From: Rhodobacter sp.
GTDB lineage: Bacteria; Pseudomonadota; Alphaproteobacteria; Rhodobacterales; Rhodobacteraceae
Direction of reading: 5' to 3'
DNA: 50,496 bases
NCBI GenBank assembly: GCA_027487575.1
Contig: JAIYDJ010000074.1
Location: forward strand, 1 to 50,496
Position 1 is the stretch's first letter; every line of letters begins with the position of its first letter. Of the stretch, positions 8,147 to 15,269 are shown one piece after another. The notes beneath the pieces are model-generated. The model worked only from the letters and a program-made list of their open reading frames with translations. It searched no databases and was not told where the DNA came from. The position numbers and the translations under genes are program-made.

Positions 8147-9751
8147 TCAGTCTTTCAGGTAGGCGACCAGTGCCCGCGTCGATCCATCCTTCTTTCCGGC
8201 ATCTTCCCTGCCCTCCAGAATGGGTTGCAGGGCCACGGCCAGTTCCTTGCCCAGTTCGACGCCCCACTGGTCAAAGGAGTTCAACCCCAGGATCACCCCT
8301 TCGACAAACACCCGGTGTTCGTAAAGCGCGATGATCTGGCCCAGCACGAAGGGCGTCAGTTTCGGATAGGCCAGCGTCGTCGATGGCCGGTTGCCGGGGA
8401 ACACGCGGTGACGGGCCTGCCTTTCAAGTTCGCTTCCCGTCAGACCTTTCTTCGCCATCAGCGCGGTGGCCTCGTCCAGCGACCGTCCGCGCATCAGCGC
8501 TTCGGACTGCGCAAGGCAGTTGGCGGCAAGCAGCAGATGGTGATGCGCCAGATCGGGCTCGTGGCCGGACTTTGCCACCAAGAATTCGCAGGGCACGATG
8601 CGGGTGCCCTGATGGATCAACTGGTAGAAGGCATGCTGGCCATTCGTCCCCGGTTCACCCCAGACGACCGGACCGGAGTGGGTGGCAAGGTCGGACCCGT
8701 CAAGCGCGACCCGCTTGCCGTTCGATTCCATTTCCAGCTGCTGCAGATAGGCGGGAAGGCGGATCAGCCGCTGGTCATAGGGCAGCACAGCCCGCGTTGC
8801 ATACCCGCAGATCTGGTTGTGCCAGATGCCTACCAGCGCCAGCATCACCGGCATGTTCTCCTCCAGCGGGGCCCAGAGGAACCGTTCGTCCATGTCCCGG
8901 CCACCGGCGAGGAAATCGTCGAAACACTCGGGCCCGATGGCGATCATCAGCGACAGGCCGATCGGGCCCCACAGGGAATAGCGCCCCCCGACCCAGTCCT
9001 CGAACCCGAAGACGCGCGCCGCGTCGATGCCGTAGGCGGCCGTCTTGTCACCGGCGGTGGAAACCGCGGCGAACTGGGCGGCCGGATCGGCCACGACCGT
9101 CGCCATCCAGCGTTTGGCGGTGTCGGCGTTGGTCATCGTTTCGATGGTGGTAAAGGTTTTCGAGGCCACGATGACAAGCGTCGTCGCCGCATCCAGCCGC
9201 GCCAGCGTGTCGGCGATATGCGCGCCATCGACGTTGGACACGTAATGCACGCGGGGTCCGTCGTGATAGGGCGCCAGTGCCAGGGTCGCCATCACCGGTC
9301 CCAGATCGGACCCGCCGATGCCGATATTGACCACATCGGTGATCCGCCCGCCCTGCCCCACGAACCGGCCCTCGCGCACGTCCTGCGCAAATGCGGCCAT
9401 CCGGGAAAGGGTCGCGCGGATGCCGGGCACCACATCGACACCGTCGACCATGACCTTTACGCCGTCGGGTGCGCGCAGCGCGGTGTGCAGCACCGCCCGG
9501 CCTTCGGTTTCGTTGATCCGGGCCCCGGCAAACATCGCGTCGCGCTTCGCCTCGACCCCGGCCGCCTGCGCCAGCGCGATCAGCAGATCACGGCCCGTGT
9601 CATCAAGGTTGGTCTTGGAATAGTCCAGCAGCATGGCTGCCGCCCTGGCGGTGAACCGGTTCGCCCGGTCGGGGTCGGCAAACAGCGACAGGATCGGGCG
9701 GTTCTGCACCGCTGCCTGATGATCGCGCAGCGCGCTCCACAGATGTTGCAT
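8147..9751 (-). CDS. pgi: Glucose-6-phosphate isomerase
   Basis: A 534-residue cytosolic enzyme interconverting glucose-6-phosphate and fructose-6-phosphate. Both family signatures are visible: the [15 protein letters not shown] segment in the middle and [14 protein letters not shown] near the C-terminus. The ATG at 9751 ([11 protein letters not shown]) gives the usual length and lies 4 bases after the pgl stop; two in-frame starts further upstream would overlap pgl. It is the last gene of a zwf-pgl-pgi operon, which in Rhodobacteraceae feeds the Entner-Doudoroff and pentose phosphate routes. Confidence 0.97.
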   Translation of the reverse strand: MQHLWSALRDHQAAVQNRPILSLFADPDRANRFTARAAAMLLDYSKTNLDDTGRDLLIALAQAAGVEAKRDAMFAGARINETEGRAVLHTALRAPDGVKVMVDGVDVVPGIRATLSRMAAFAQDVREGRFVGQGGRITDVVNIGIGGSDLGPVMATLALAPYHDGPRVHYVSNVDGAHIADTLARLDAATTLVIVASKTFTTIETMTNADTAKRWMATVVADPAAQFAAVSTAGDKTAAYGIDAARVFGFEDWVGGRYSLWGPIGLSLMIAIGPECFDDFLAGGRDMDERFLWAPLEENMPVMLALVGIWHNQICGYATRAVLPYDQRLIRLPAYLQQLEMESNGKRVALDGSDLATHSGPVVWGEPGTNGQHAFYQLIHQGTRIVPCEFLVAKSGHEPDLAHHHLLLAANCLAQSEALMRGRSLDEATALMAKKGLTGSELERQARHRVFPGNRPSTTLAYPKLTPFVLGQIIALYEHRVFVEGVILGLNSFDQWGVELGKELAVALQPILEGREDAGKKDGSTRALVAYLKD

Positions 9752-9755
9752 GGCT

Positions 9756-10427
9756 TTAGTCTGCCCAATGAACGGTTGCATGGTCAAGGATCGCGCGGAC
9801 GGGGGCCTCGATCGGCGGCAGGGACTGCGCCTTCAGCAGCGCCGCACGCTTTTCCGCCCCGATGATCAGGATATGGATATGCCGCGCGTCCCGCAACACC
9901 GGCGCGGTCAACGTGATCCGCGGCTCTGCGGCACCCGGCGCACGCATCGGCAGCAGGATCGGCGCATCCGGTGCCAGCGCCTGGGCCAGCAGATCGGCCC
10001 CCGGAAAAAGGCTGGCCGTGTGCATGTCCGCCCCCATGCCCAGCAAAAGGACGGTGATCGGCAGATGCGGCGCAATCGCGTCGGACAGGACCTGCAGCGC
10101 CGACTCGGGTTCCGGCGCATCGGCGTAAAGCGGCAGATACCGGGCCTGCGCCGCCGCCCCCTTCAACAGCCGCGCCCGCAACAGCGCCGTGTTCGATCTG
10201 GGGCTGGTTTCCGGCACCCAGCGTTCGTCATTCAACACGACCGCTACATGCGCCCAGCCCAGGTCTACGCCCGAAAGGGTATCGAATACCGGTCCGGGCG
10301 TGGTGCCCCCGGGCACAGACAGCGTGGCCCGTCCGTCGGCATGGACAGCCTGCGAAAGCTGTTGCGCAATTGTATCGGCCAAGGCCAGATACATCATCTC
10401 GCGGTCGGGATATTCCTCGAAGATCAT
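9756..10427 (-). CDS. pgl: 6-phosphogluconolactonase
   Basis: A 223-residue lactonase of the SOL/DevB (NagB-like) family that hydrolyses 6-phosphogluconolactone made by Zwf to 6-phosphogluconate. Typical motifs are [12 protein letters not shown] near residue 37, [10 protein letters not shown] near residue 64, and [18 protein letters not shown] near residue 127, the last containing the family's G-x-G-x-DGH-like loop in a slightly altered form (GADMHTAS). Its ATG overlaps the zwf stop by four bases, indicating translational coupling. It is followed by pgi after 4 bases. Confidence 0.95.
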   Translation of the reverse strand: MIFEEYPDREMMYLALADTIAQQLSQAVHADGRATLSVPGGTTPGPVFDTLSGVDLGWAHVAVVLNDERWVPETSPRSNTALLRARLLKGAAAQARYLPLYADAPEPESALQVLSDAIAPHLPITVLLLGMGADMHTASLFPGADLLAQALAPDAPILLPMRAPGAAEPRITLTAPVLRDARHIHILIIGAEKRAALLKAQSLPPIEAPVRAILDHATVHWAD

Positions 10428-11878
10428 CCCTTGATCTCGCGCCAGCGGCGACCGTCCTTGTGCATCAGCATCAGGGCATCTTCCGGCCCCGACGACCCCG
10501 GATCATAGCCCTGCGGACGGTCGCCCCGGTTTTCCCAGGCCGCGATGATCGGGTCGGTCCAGGCCCAGGCCGCCTCCACCTCGTCGCCGCGCATGAACAG
10601 GGTCTGGTTGCCCCGGATCACATCCATGATCAGGCGTTCATAGGCATCGGGCACATCCTCGGCCTCGTCGCCCAGGGCCTCGGCAAAGGACATGTCCAGC
10701 GGCACCTGCATCAACCGCATGCCACCCGGCCCCGGTTCCTTGATCATCACCATCAGGTTCATGCCCTCATCGGGCTGGAGCCGGATGACCAGCACATTCT
10801 CGCGCCAGCCCTGCGCATCGTCGAAGATAGAATGCGGTGGTTCCTTGAAGGTGATCGCAATCTCGGACGCCCGCGCGCGCAACCGCTTGCCGGTCCGCAG
10901 ATAGAAGGGCGTCCCCTGCCAGCGCCAGTTGGCCACCTGAACCTTCAGCGCGATGTAGCTTTCGGTGCGGCTGGCCGGATTTCCGGAATGGTCAAGATAT
11001 CCGCCCTCGCCCCCGGCCTTGAGATACTGACCCCGCACGATGTCCTGCGGCCCGACCGGTTGCAGCGCCCGGATCACCTTCAGCTTTTCATCCCGCACCG
11101 CGTTCGGGTCGAAGTGATAGGGCGGCTCCATCGCGATCAGGCACAGCAGTTGCATCATGTGGTTCTGCACCATATCCCGCATGGCACCCGATTTGTCGTA
11201 GTAGGCCCCCCGCCCCTGCACGCCCACGGTTTCGGCAACCGTGATCTGCACATGGTCGATGTATTCGGATTTCCACAAAGGCTCGAACAGGATGTTGGCG
11301 AATCGGACGGCCATCAGGTTCTGGACGGTTTCCTTGCCCAGATAGTGGTCGATCCGGTAAATCTGCGCTTCGGTGAAATGTTTGGCCAGAACCGAGTTCA
11401 GCGCGCGGGCGCTCTGCAGGTCGCGGCCGAACGGCTTTTCGACGACGATCCGGCTGGCAGAGTCGGCAATGCCGTGCAGGTGCAGGCGTTCGGCCAGATC
11501 ACCGAACAGCGCAGGGGCCACTGAAAAATAGAAGGCCCGCACCACCCCGTCGCGCATCCGCGCCTTCAGAGCAGGCCAGCCGCCCTCGCCCGAGGCGTCG
11601 ATGGTCACATAGCTCAGCTTTTCCAGAAACTGACCGATGACGGCGTCATCCTGCCGCGCCTTCGGAACGAACTCGGCGATGGCCGTGGCCGCGAGCGCGC
11701 GAAAACTCTCGTCGGTCAGATCGCCCCGCGCGGCCCCGATGACGCGTGCCGAGTCCGGCATCTGCCCCGACTGGAACCGCCGGAACAGCCCGGGCAGGAT
11801 CTTGCGGCGCGCCAGATCTCCGGTACTGCCAAAGATGACCAGATCGAAGGCATCGACGGGAATGACGCGGGAAACCAT
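10424..11878 (-). CDS. zwf: Glucose-6-phosphate 1-dehydrogenase
   Basis: A 484-residue NADP-dependent dehydrogenase oxidising glucose-6-phosphate to 6-phosphogluconolactone. The nucleotide-binding motif GSTGDLARRK starts at residue 17 and the substrate-binding RIDHYLGKETVQ at residues 175-186, with the lysine of YLGK at 182. The ATG at 11878 is preceded by AGAGG at 7 bases; an upstream in-frame start lacks support. It is the first gene of zwf-pgl-pgi. The 320 bases upstream contain no gene and hold its promoter, which was not pinpointed. Confidence 0.97.
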   Translation of the reverse strand: MVSRVIPVDAFDLVIFGSTGDLARRKILPGLFRRFQSGQMPDSARVIGAARGDLTDESFRALAATAIAEFVPKARQDDAVIGQFLEKLSYVTIDASGEGGWPALKARMRDGVVRAFYFSVAPALFGDLAERLHLHGIADSASRIVVEKPFGRDLQSARALNSVLAKHFTEAQIYRIDHYLGKETVQNLMAVRFANILFEPLWKSEYIDHVQITVAETVGVQGRGAYYDKSGAMRDMVQNHMMQLLCLIAMEPPYHFDPNAVRDEKLKVIRALQPVGPQDIVRGQYLKAGGEGGYLDHSGNPASRTESYIALKVQVANWRWQGTPFYLRTGKRLRARASEIAITFKEPPHSIFDDAQGWRENVLVIRLQPDEGMNLMVMIKEPGPGGMRLMQVPLDMSFAEALGDEAEDVPDAYERLIMDVIRGNQTLFMRGDEVEAAWAWTDPIIAAWENRGDRPQGYDPGSSGPEDALMLMHKDGRRWREIKG

Positions 11879-12001
11879 CGGGAACCTCTTTGCGGACCGG
11901 CCTGTTAGCGCTAACCACACGCATTTACCGGCTGACCGCCGGCAAGTCCAGCCTTGCGCGGCGATTGATGGCTTGCCAACCCATAACGGCCCGAAGCGTT
12001 C

Positions 12002-12043
12002 AAAAAAACCGGGGCTGCCGCGAGATGACGGGAGAAAAGCCCC
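12002..12043 (-). terminator. Rho-independent terminator after the OmpR-type regulator
   Basis: Read on the minus strand, a GGGGCT/AGCCCC stem with a 21-base loop is followed by GG and a run of seven T (plus-strand bases 12002-12008). It lies 155 bases beyond the stop of the OmpR-type regulator. The rest of the gene-free stretch 11879-12197 shows no coding potential and no other clear signal. Confidence 0.6.
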
Positions 12044-12197
12044 ATCGCCATGGAAGAACGCAACCTTTTTGGCGCGCCGACGAGGCGGAAAGGCCGCCCC
12101 GCGGTCCGGCTTTCAGGTTTGGCAGGCGGCCCTTTCATGACGTCAACCGGGGGTGGGGAAGTCGTCGCCACCGCCCGGTCCATGCGGCAGGTCCGGG

Positions 12198-12965
12198 CTA
12201 TCCGGCAATCTGCATCGGAAACGGGATCAACTCGCTGCCCGGCACCGACGTCGCGTTCGACGCGGCGGGCATGACATAGCGGTAGCCCAGTCCGTAGACG
12301 GCCCTGATGCAGTTGAAGCCCGCGTCGCATTCGCGGATTTTTGACCGGATGCGCTTGACGTGGCAATCGATCGAACGTTCGTCGCAATAGCCGTCGTGAT
12401 CATGGATCAGATCGAGCAGCGAGTCGCGGGTCTTGACGACCCCCGGACGCGAGGCCAGTCCCGACAGCAGCTTGAATTCCGAAACCGTCAACGCAAGTTC
12501 ATGCCCTTTCCAGATCGCGGCGACGCGATCGGGCAGCAATGTCAGATCGCCGGTCTGCACGTTGCGCATCATCGGATTGGCCTTGGTTTCCACGTCGGTC
12601 ATCGTCTTGTGACGACGGACAAGCTGCTTGACCCATTCGGACACGAGAAAGGCCGAAGCGGGCTTGCGCAACACGGCGTCGGCCCCGATTCGCAGGCCAA
12701 GCACTTCGTCGAATTCCTCGGCGCTGTCGGTCAGCAGGATGACCGGCACCGTCGAGACGCGGCGCAGCTTCTGCATGAACTGCACGCCGTCGATGGTCTC
12801 GTCGCTCATGTTGAGGACGATCGCGCATGGCTCGGCCCGGCAAAAGGCCTCGTAGGCCCGGTCGCCGGACCGGAACAGGTCAACGCCAAATCCTGCGGCT
12901 TCCAGAGCGTTGCGGCAGTTGTTGGAGAATTCGATATCTCCGTGGACGAAATAGATCTTCTTCAT
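12198..12965 (-). CDS. OmpR-family regulator with degenerate receiver domain
   Basis: A 255-residue protein with a receiver-like domain (about 1-120) and a C-terminal winged helix of the OmpR/PhoB type (about 145-235: LTVSEFKLLSGLASRPGVV, ERSIDCHVKRIRSKI, YGLGYRY). The receiver is unusual. The position of the phosphoacceptor Asp is Asn52 (IVLNMSD), and the acidic pair that binds magnesium is H8-G9-D10 instead of two or three acidic residues. Thr79 and Lys101 are retained. It may therefore act without phosphorylation. No kinase is adjacent; fliS lies upstream on the same strand 386 bases away, past a terminator, so it has its own promoter. Its target genes are unknown. Confidence 0.88.
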   Translation of the reverse strand: MKKIYFVHGDIEFSNNCRNALEAAGFGVDLFRSGDRAYEAFCRAEPCAIVLNMSDETIDGVQFMQKLRRVSTVPVILLTDSAEEFDEVLGLRIGADAVLRKPASAFLVSEWVKQLVRRHKTMTDVETKANPMMRNVQTGDLTLLPDRVAAIWKGHELALTVSEFKLLSGLASRPGVVKTRDSLLDLIHDHDGYCDERSIDCHVKRIRSKIRECDAGFNCIRAVYGLGYRYVMPAASNATSVPGSELIPFPMQIAG

Positions 12966-13121
12966 TTTCCCAACCCGGTTTTCAGTTTCGGCACTGGCCC
13001 CGGCGCAAAAGGGTGTCTGCCGTCCGATCTTGCGGGTGGCGGGCGAACCTTATGTCCGATGCATGGCACCTTCATGTCTGAAAGATAACGGCACGAAGGG
13101 GTGTACTTTACCTGTCCAGAG

Positions 13122-13138
13122 GGATGGTTGACGGATGG
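13122..13138. repeat. Direct GGATGG repeats upstream of the OmpR-type regulator
   Basis: GGATGG occurs at 13122 and 13133, spaced 11 bases (one helical turn), with a further GGATGG at 13206. They lie 157 to 247 bases upstream of the start of the minus-strand regulator gene at 12965, inside the 386-base gene-free gap 12966-13351. OmpR-type regulators often bind direct hexamers at this spacing, so an autoregulatory site is possible. This is inference. Confidence 0.35.
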
Positions 13139-13195
13139 AAAACGGTTGTACCGACTCGGACCAACTCCCGTAGAAGCGCCGATAGACGAGATCGC

Positions 13196-13211
13196 CCAGA
13201 CGAACGGATGG
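13196..13211. promoter_or_regulatory. Imperfect CCATCC-N4-GGATGG dyad (copy 1)
   Basis: CCAGAC-GAAC-GGATGG, a 16-base dyad with two mismatches to the palindrome CCATCC-N4-GGATGG. It is related to copies at 14650, 31172 and 41180. It lies upstream of the OmpR-type regulator and just downstream of the fliS terminator on the minus strand. Confidence 0.4.
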
Positions 13212-13229
13212 GGCCAAAGTGCCGGTTTG

Positions 13230-13272
13230 CAACGAAAAGGCCCGGAGCGTTCCTGCGGAAACGCGCCGGGCC
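13230..13272 (-). terminator. Strong Rho-independent terminator after fliS
   Basis: On the minus strand a long hairpin, GGCCCGG-C-GCGTTTCC pairing with GGAACGC-T-CCGGGCC (plus-strand 13239-13272), is followed by TTTTCGTT. It sits 80 bases beyond the fliS stop and should end the fliS transcript. Confidence 0.8.
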
Positions 13273-13351
13273 GGGCAGATTATGGTTTCCGATTGTGGCA
13301 AGACGCGGCGAATTGTGACTCGTCTTCAAGATAACAGGCCGGGTGGACGTG

Positions 13352-13741
13352 TCAGGAACGAGTGTCCATGGCCAGCCAGGCCTCGCGCAGGGTGGCGATG
13401 AATTCGGTGGCCCGCGCCAGACCTTCGGCACCATCGGCCTTGTCGCGGAAGGCGGTGACGACCTGTTCACGGCAGAATTCGTAGACCTGGAACAAGGCGG
13501 GCGCGATTTCCCCCCCCTTTTCGAAATCCAGACTGCTTTGCAGCAGATAAAGCGCCGACAGCGCCATGGTCATCGACCGCGACGGCAGCGGGCGGCGCAG
13601 TTCGGCGGCGGCGGCAAGACTTCCCAGCGCAGCATGAAGCTCGGCCAGTGCCACGCCGATCACGGCGTGCGGATCGGCCGGAAACTCCTGCTCGGTTTGG
13701 GCGGCGCGTTTGTAGGTCTGGCGGGCTAGCTGAAGGCTCAT
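13352..13741 (-). CDS. fliS: Flagellar export chaperone FliS
   Basis: A 129-residue mostly helical protein. The C-terminal half, LLQSSLDFEKGGEIAPALF followed by VYEFCREQVV and LREAWLAM, matches the FliS core (SLD-EKGGE-A-NL...LYDY, TLR-AW). FliS binds the C-terminal D0 helix of newly made flagellin in the cytoplasm and keeps it unfolded for export. The N-terminal helix (LARQTYKRAAQTEQEF) replaces the usual NAY-x-x motif. It has its own FliA-type promoter at 13791-13817 and AGGGG 5 bases before the ATG, so it is expected to be expressed with the flagellin gene, which is 32 kb away. Confidence 0.85.
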   Translation of the reverse strand: MSLQLARQTYKRAAQTEQEFPADPHAVIGVALAELHAALGSLAAAAELRRPLPSRSMTMALSALYLLQSSLDFEKGGEIAPALFQVYEFCREQVVTAFRDKADGAEGLARATEFIATLREAWLAMDTRS

Positions 13742-13790
13742 CGGATCCCCTGATCTTGCGGTGCGGGACCGATCTGGCCCGGCAAACCCT

Positions 13791-13817
13791 GTAACGGCAG
13801 CGAAACCCGCCTGTTTA
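13791..13817 (-). promoter_or_regulatory. FliA (sigma-28) promoter of fliS
   Basis: On the minus strand TAAA, 15 bases, then GCCGTTAC. This matches the sigma-28 pattern TAAA-N15-GCCGATAA except for the last bases; the same GCCGTT core recurs in the promoters of flgM, fliD, fliC and the NHLP-like gene. Confidence 0.75.
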
Positions 13818-13846
13818 CCGCCCGAGCCCGCCGTTTCGGAAAATCG

Positions 13847-14494
13847 TCAGACCAGCCCCATGTCGCGCGCCATGACCACGGCCTGCGTGCGGTTGGCGGC
13901 GCCCAGCTTGCGGCAGATGGCCGTGACATGCATCTTGACCGTGGGTTCGGCCAGTTGCATCTCATTCGCGATGGCCTTGTTCGGCTTGCCCTCGGCCAGG
14001 AAGTTCAGCACCTGCGCCTCCTTGTCGCTGAGCTGTCCGTTCTTGGCGGTGCGGTTCGGTTCGGCCTGCGCGCGCATCAGTTCCATCGGCATGTAGGTTT
14101 CACCCGAATGGATGAACCGGATCGCATTTGCCAGACTGCGCGCTGGCGTGGTTTTCAGGATGATCCCGGCCGCGCCCGAATTCATGATCTCTTCCAGCAT
14201 CTTGGGCGAAGGGCTGCCCGTGATGATCGCCACCGGCTTGCCCCCGTTCAGCCGGATCGCCCGGCGCAGCCCCGTCACGCCGTTCATCCCGGGCATGTTC
14301 AGGTCCAGAAGCACCACATCGAAGGGTCCGTCCTGCTGGATCAGTTGGGCACCTTCGTCAAAGCTTTCGGCGGTCGTGACGGCCATCCCCGCGACGCTGG
14401 TGAGAAACATCGAGAACATCTCAAGGATCATCCGGTGGTCGTCCGCAATGAGAACCTTCAGCTGCCTTGCAGCATTTCCAGCGACGTCGTTCAT
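13847..14494 (-). CDS. LuxR/NarL-family response regulator
   Basis: A 215-residue two-domain response regulator. The receiver (about 12-128) has the acidic pair Asp18-Asp19 and phosphoacceptor Asp64 in VVLLDLNMPGMNG, with Lys in IILKTTP. The C-terminal LuxR-type helix-turn-helix (about 150-212) reads LSDKEAQVLNFLAEGKPNKAI ... AEPTVKMHVTAICRKL. All catalytic residues are intact, unlike the OmpR-type neighbour. The ATG at 14494 has AAGG 9 bases upstream; a long in-frame extension upstream is not conserved. The hybrid kinase 0.8 kb away on the other strand is a plausible partner through its Hpt domain. fliS follows downstream from its own promoter. Confidence 0.9.
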   Translation of the reverse strand: MNDVAGNAARQLKVLIADDHRMILEMFSMFLTSVAGMAVTTAESFDEGAQLIQQDGPFDVVLLDLNMPGMNGVTGLRRAIRLNGGKPVAIITGSPSPKMLEEIMNSGAAGIILKTTPARSLANAIRFIHSGETYMPMELMRAQAEPNRTAKNGQLSDKEAQVLNFLAEGKPNKAIANEMQLAEPTVKMHVTAICRKLGAANRTQAVVMARDMGLV

Positions 14495-14649
14495 AAAATC
14501 TACCTTCCGAAAGTCTGCATCCGTGTGAGCACTACATCCCGATTTCGCCAGAATTCGGGTGATCGCTTCAATTTCCAGCACATACACCACCCGAAGCCCA
14601 AGTCGATCCAGCCTTCCGGGCTGAACATTCCAACCGGCTGCGTCCCTAC

Positions 14650-14681
14650 CCATCCGAAAGGATGGCCATACGTCCGGATGA
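14650..14681. promoter_or_regulatory. Tandem CCATCC-N4-GGATGG dyads (copy 2)
   Basis: A perfect inverted repeat CCATCC-GAAA-GGATGG (14650-14665) directly abuts a second, imperfect copy CCATAC-GTCC-GGATGA (14666-14681). The pair lies in the divergent intergenic region between the LuxR-type regulator (start 14494) and the molybdopterin-fold gene (start 14743). It could be a regulator-binding site; as RNA the first copy could also fold into a GAAA-capped hairpin. Confidence 0.5.
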
Positions 14682-14742
14682 TAGCTTTCTGGAAAGCTGT
14701 TGTCCTGTAGTATCGCGCGAGTGCCTGAATCGGGGAAGAACC

Positions 14743-15222
14743 ATGTCTGTGTTGCTGAAATCTGCCTTCGTGACCCTTGCCCTGTTCGCCGGGTTGGTGT
14801 CGAGCGGTGCCGCGCGCGCCGAAGTCCTGCTGACGATCATCGGCGGCGATGGCCGCGAGGTTGCCTATTCCCGTGCGGACCTCGAGGCGATGCCCCGCGT
14901 CAGCTTCAAGACCAGCACCACCTGGACCGAAGGCGTGCAGGAGTTTTCGGGCGTCCCGCTGAAGGTGCTGCTGGAAGGTGCGGGCATCACCGAGGGCATG
15001 GTCAAGGCGACCGCCGTCAACGACTATGTCGTGGATATCCCGGTCGATGCCCTGTCCGATGACGCGCCCATCGTGGCCGATCTGATCGACGGCAAGCCGT
15101 TTTCGCGCCGCGCCAAGGGTCCGCTGTGGATCATGTACCCATTCGACAGCGCAGCCTCTGTGCGCACTGAAGAAAATTTTGGCCGCAGCGTCTGGCAACT
15201 GGTGCGTCTGGCGCAAAAGTGA
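14743..15222 (+). CDS. Periplasmic molybdopterin-fold (sulfite-oxidase-like) protein without Cys ligand
   Basis: A 159-residue exported protein with a signal peptide (about 1-27, ending SSGAARA). The mature part resembles the oxidoreductase molybdopterin-binding fold: FSGVPLKVLLEGAGI, VNDYVVDIPVDAL, GPLWIMYPFD. The mature chain contains no cysteine, so the usual Cys ligand of molybdenum is missing and redox catalysis is doubtful. GGGGAAG lies upstream of the ATG at 14743. The gene ends 47 bases before the hybrid histidine kinase on the same strand, and the kinase has a large periplasmic domain. A role as the periplasmic ligand-binding partner of that sensor is inferred from position. Confidence 0.8.
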   Translation: MSVLLKSAFVTLALFAGLVSSGAARAEVLLTIIGGDGREVAYSRADLEAMPRVSFKTSTTWTEGVQEFSGVPLKVLLEGAGITEGMVKATAVNDYVVDIPVDALSDDAPIVADLIDGKPFSRRAKGPLWIMYPFDSAASVRTEENFGRSVWQLVRLAQK

Positions 15223-15269
15223 CAGGGTGGACGCTTCCCGCGGCGCGATCTGGCGAAGAATGACACAAG

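Noticed and set aside
12059..12140. Second hairpin-like sequence upstream of zwf (GGCGG-AAAGG-CCGCC)
   Set aside because: Short stem without a T-run in either direction; the terminator at 12002-12043 is better supported.
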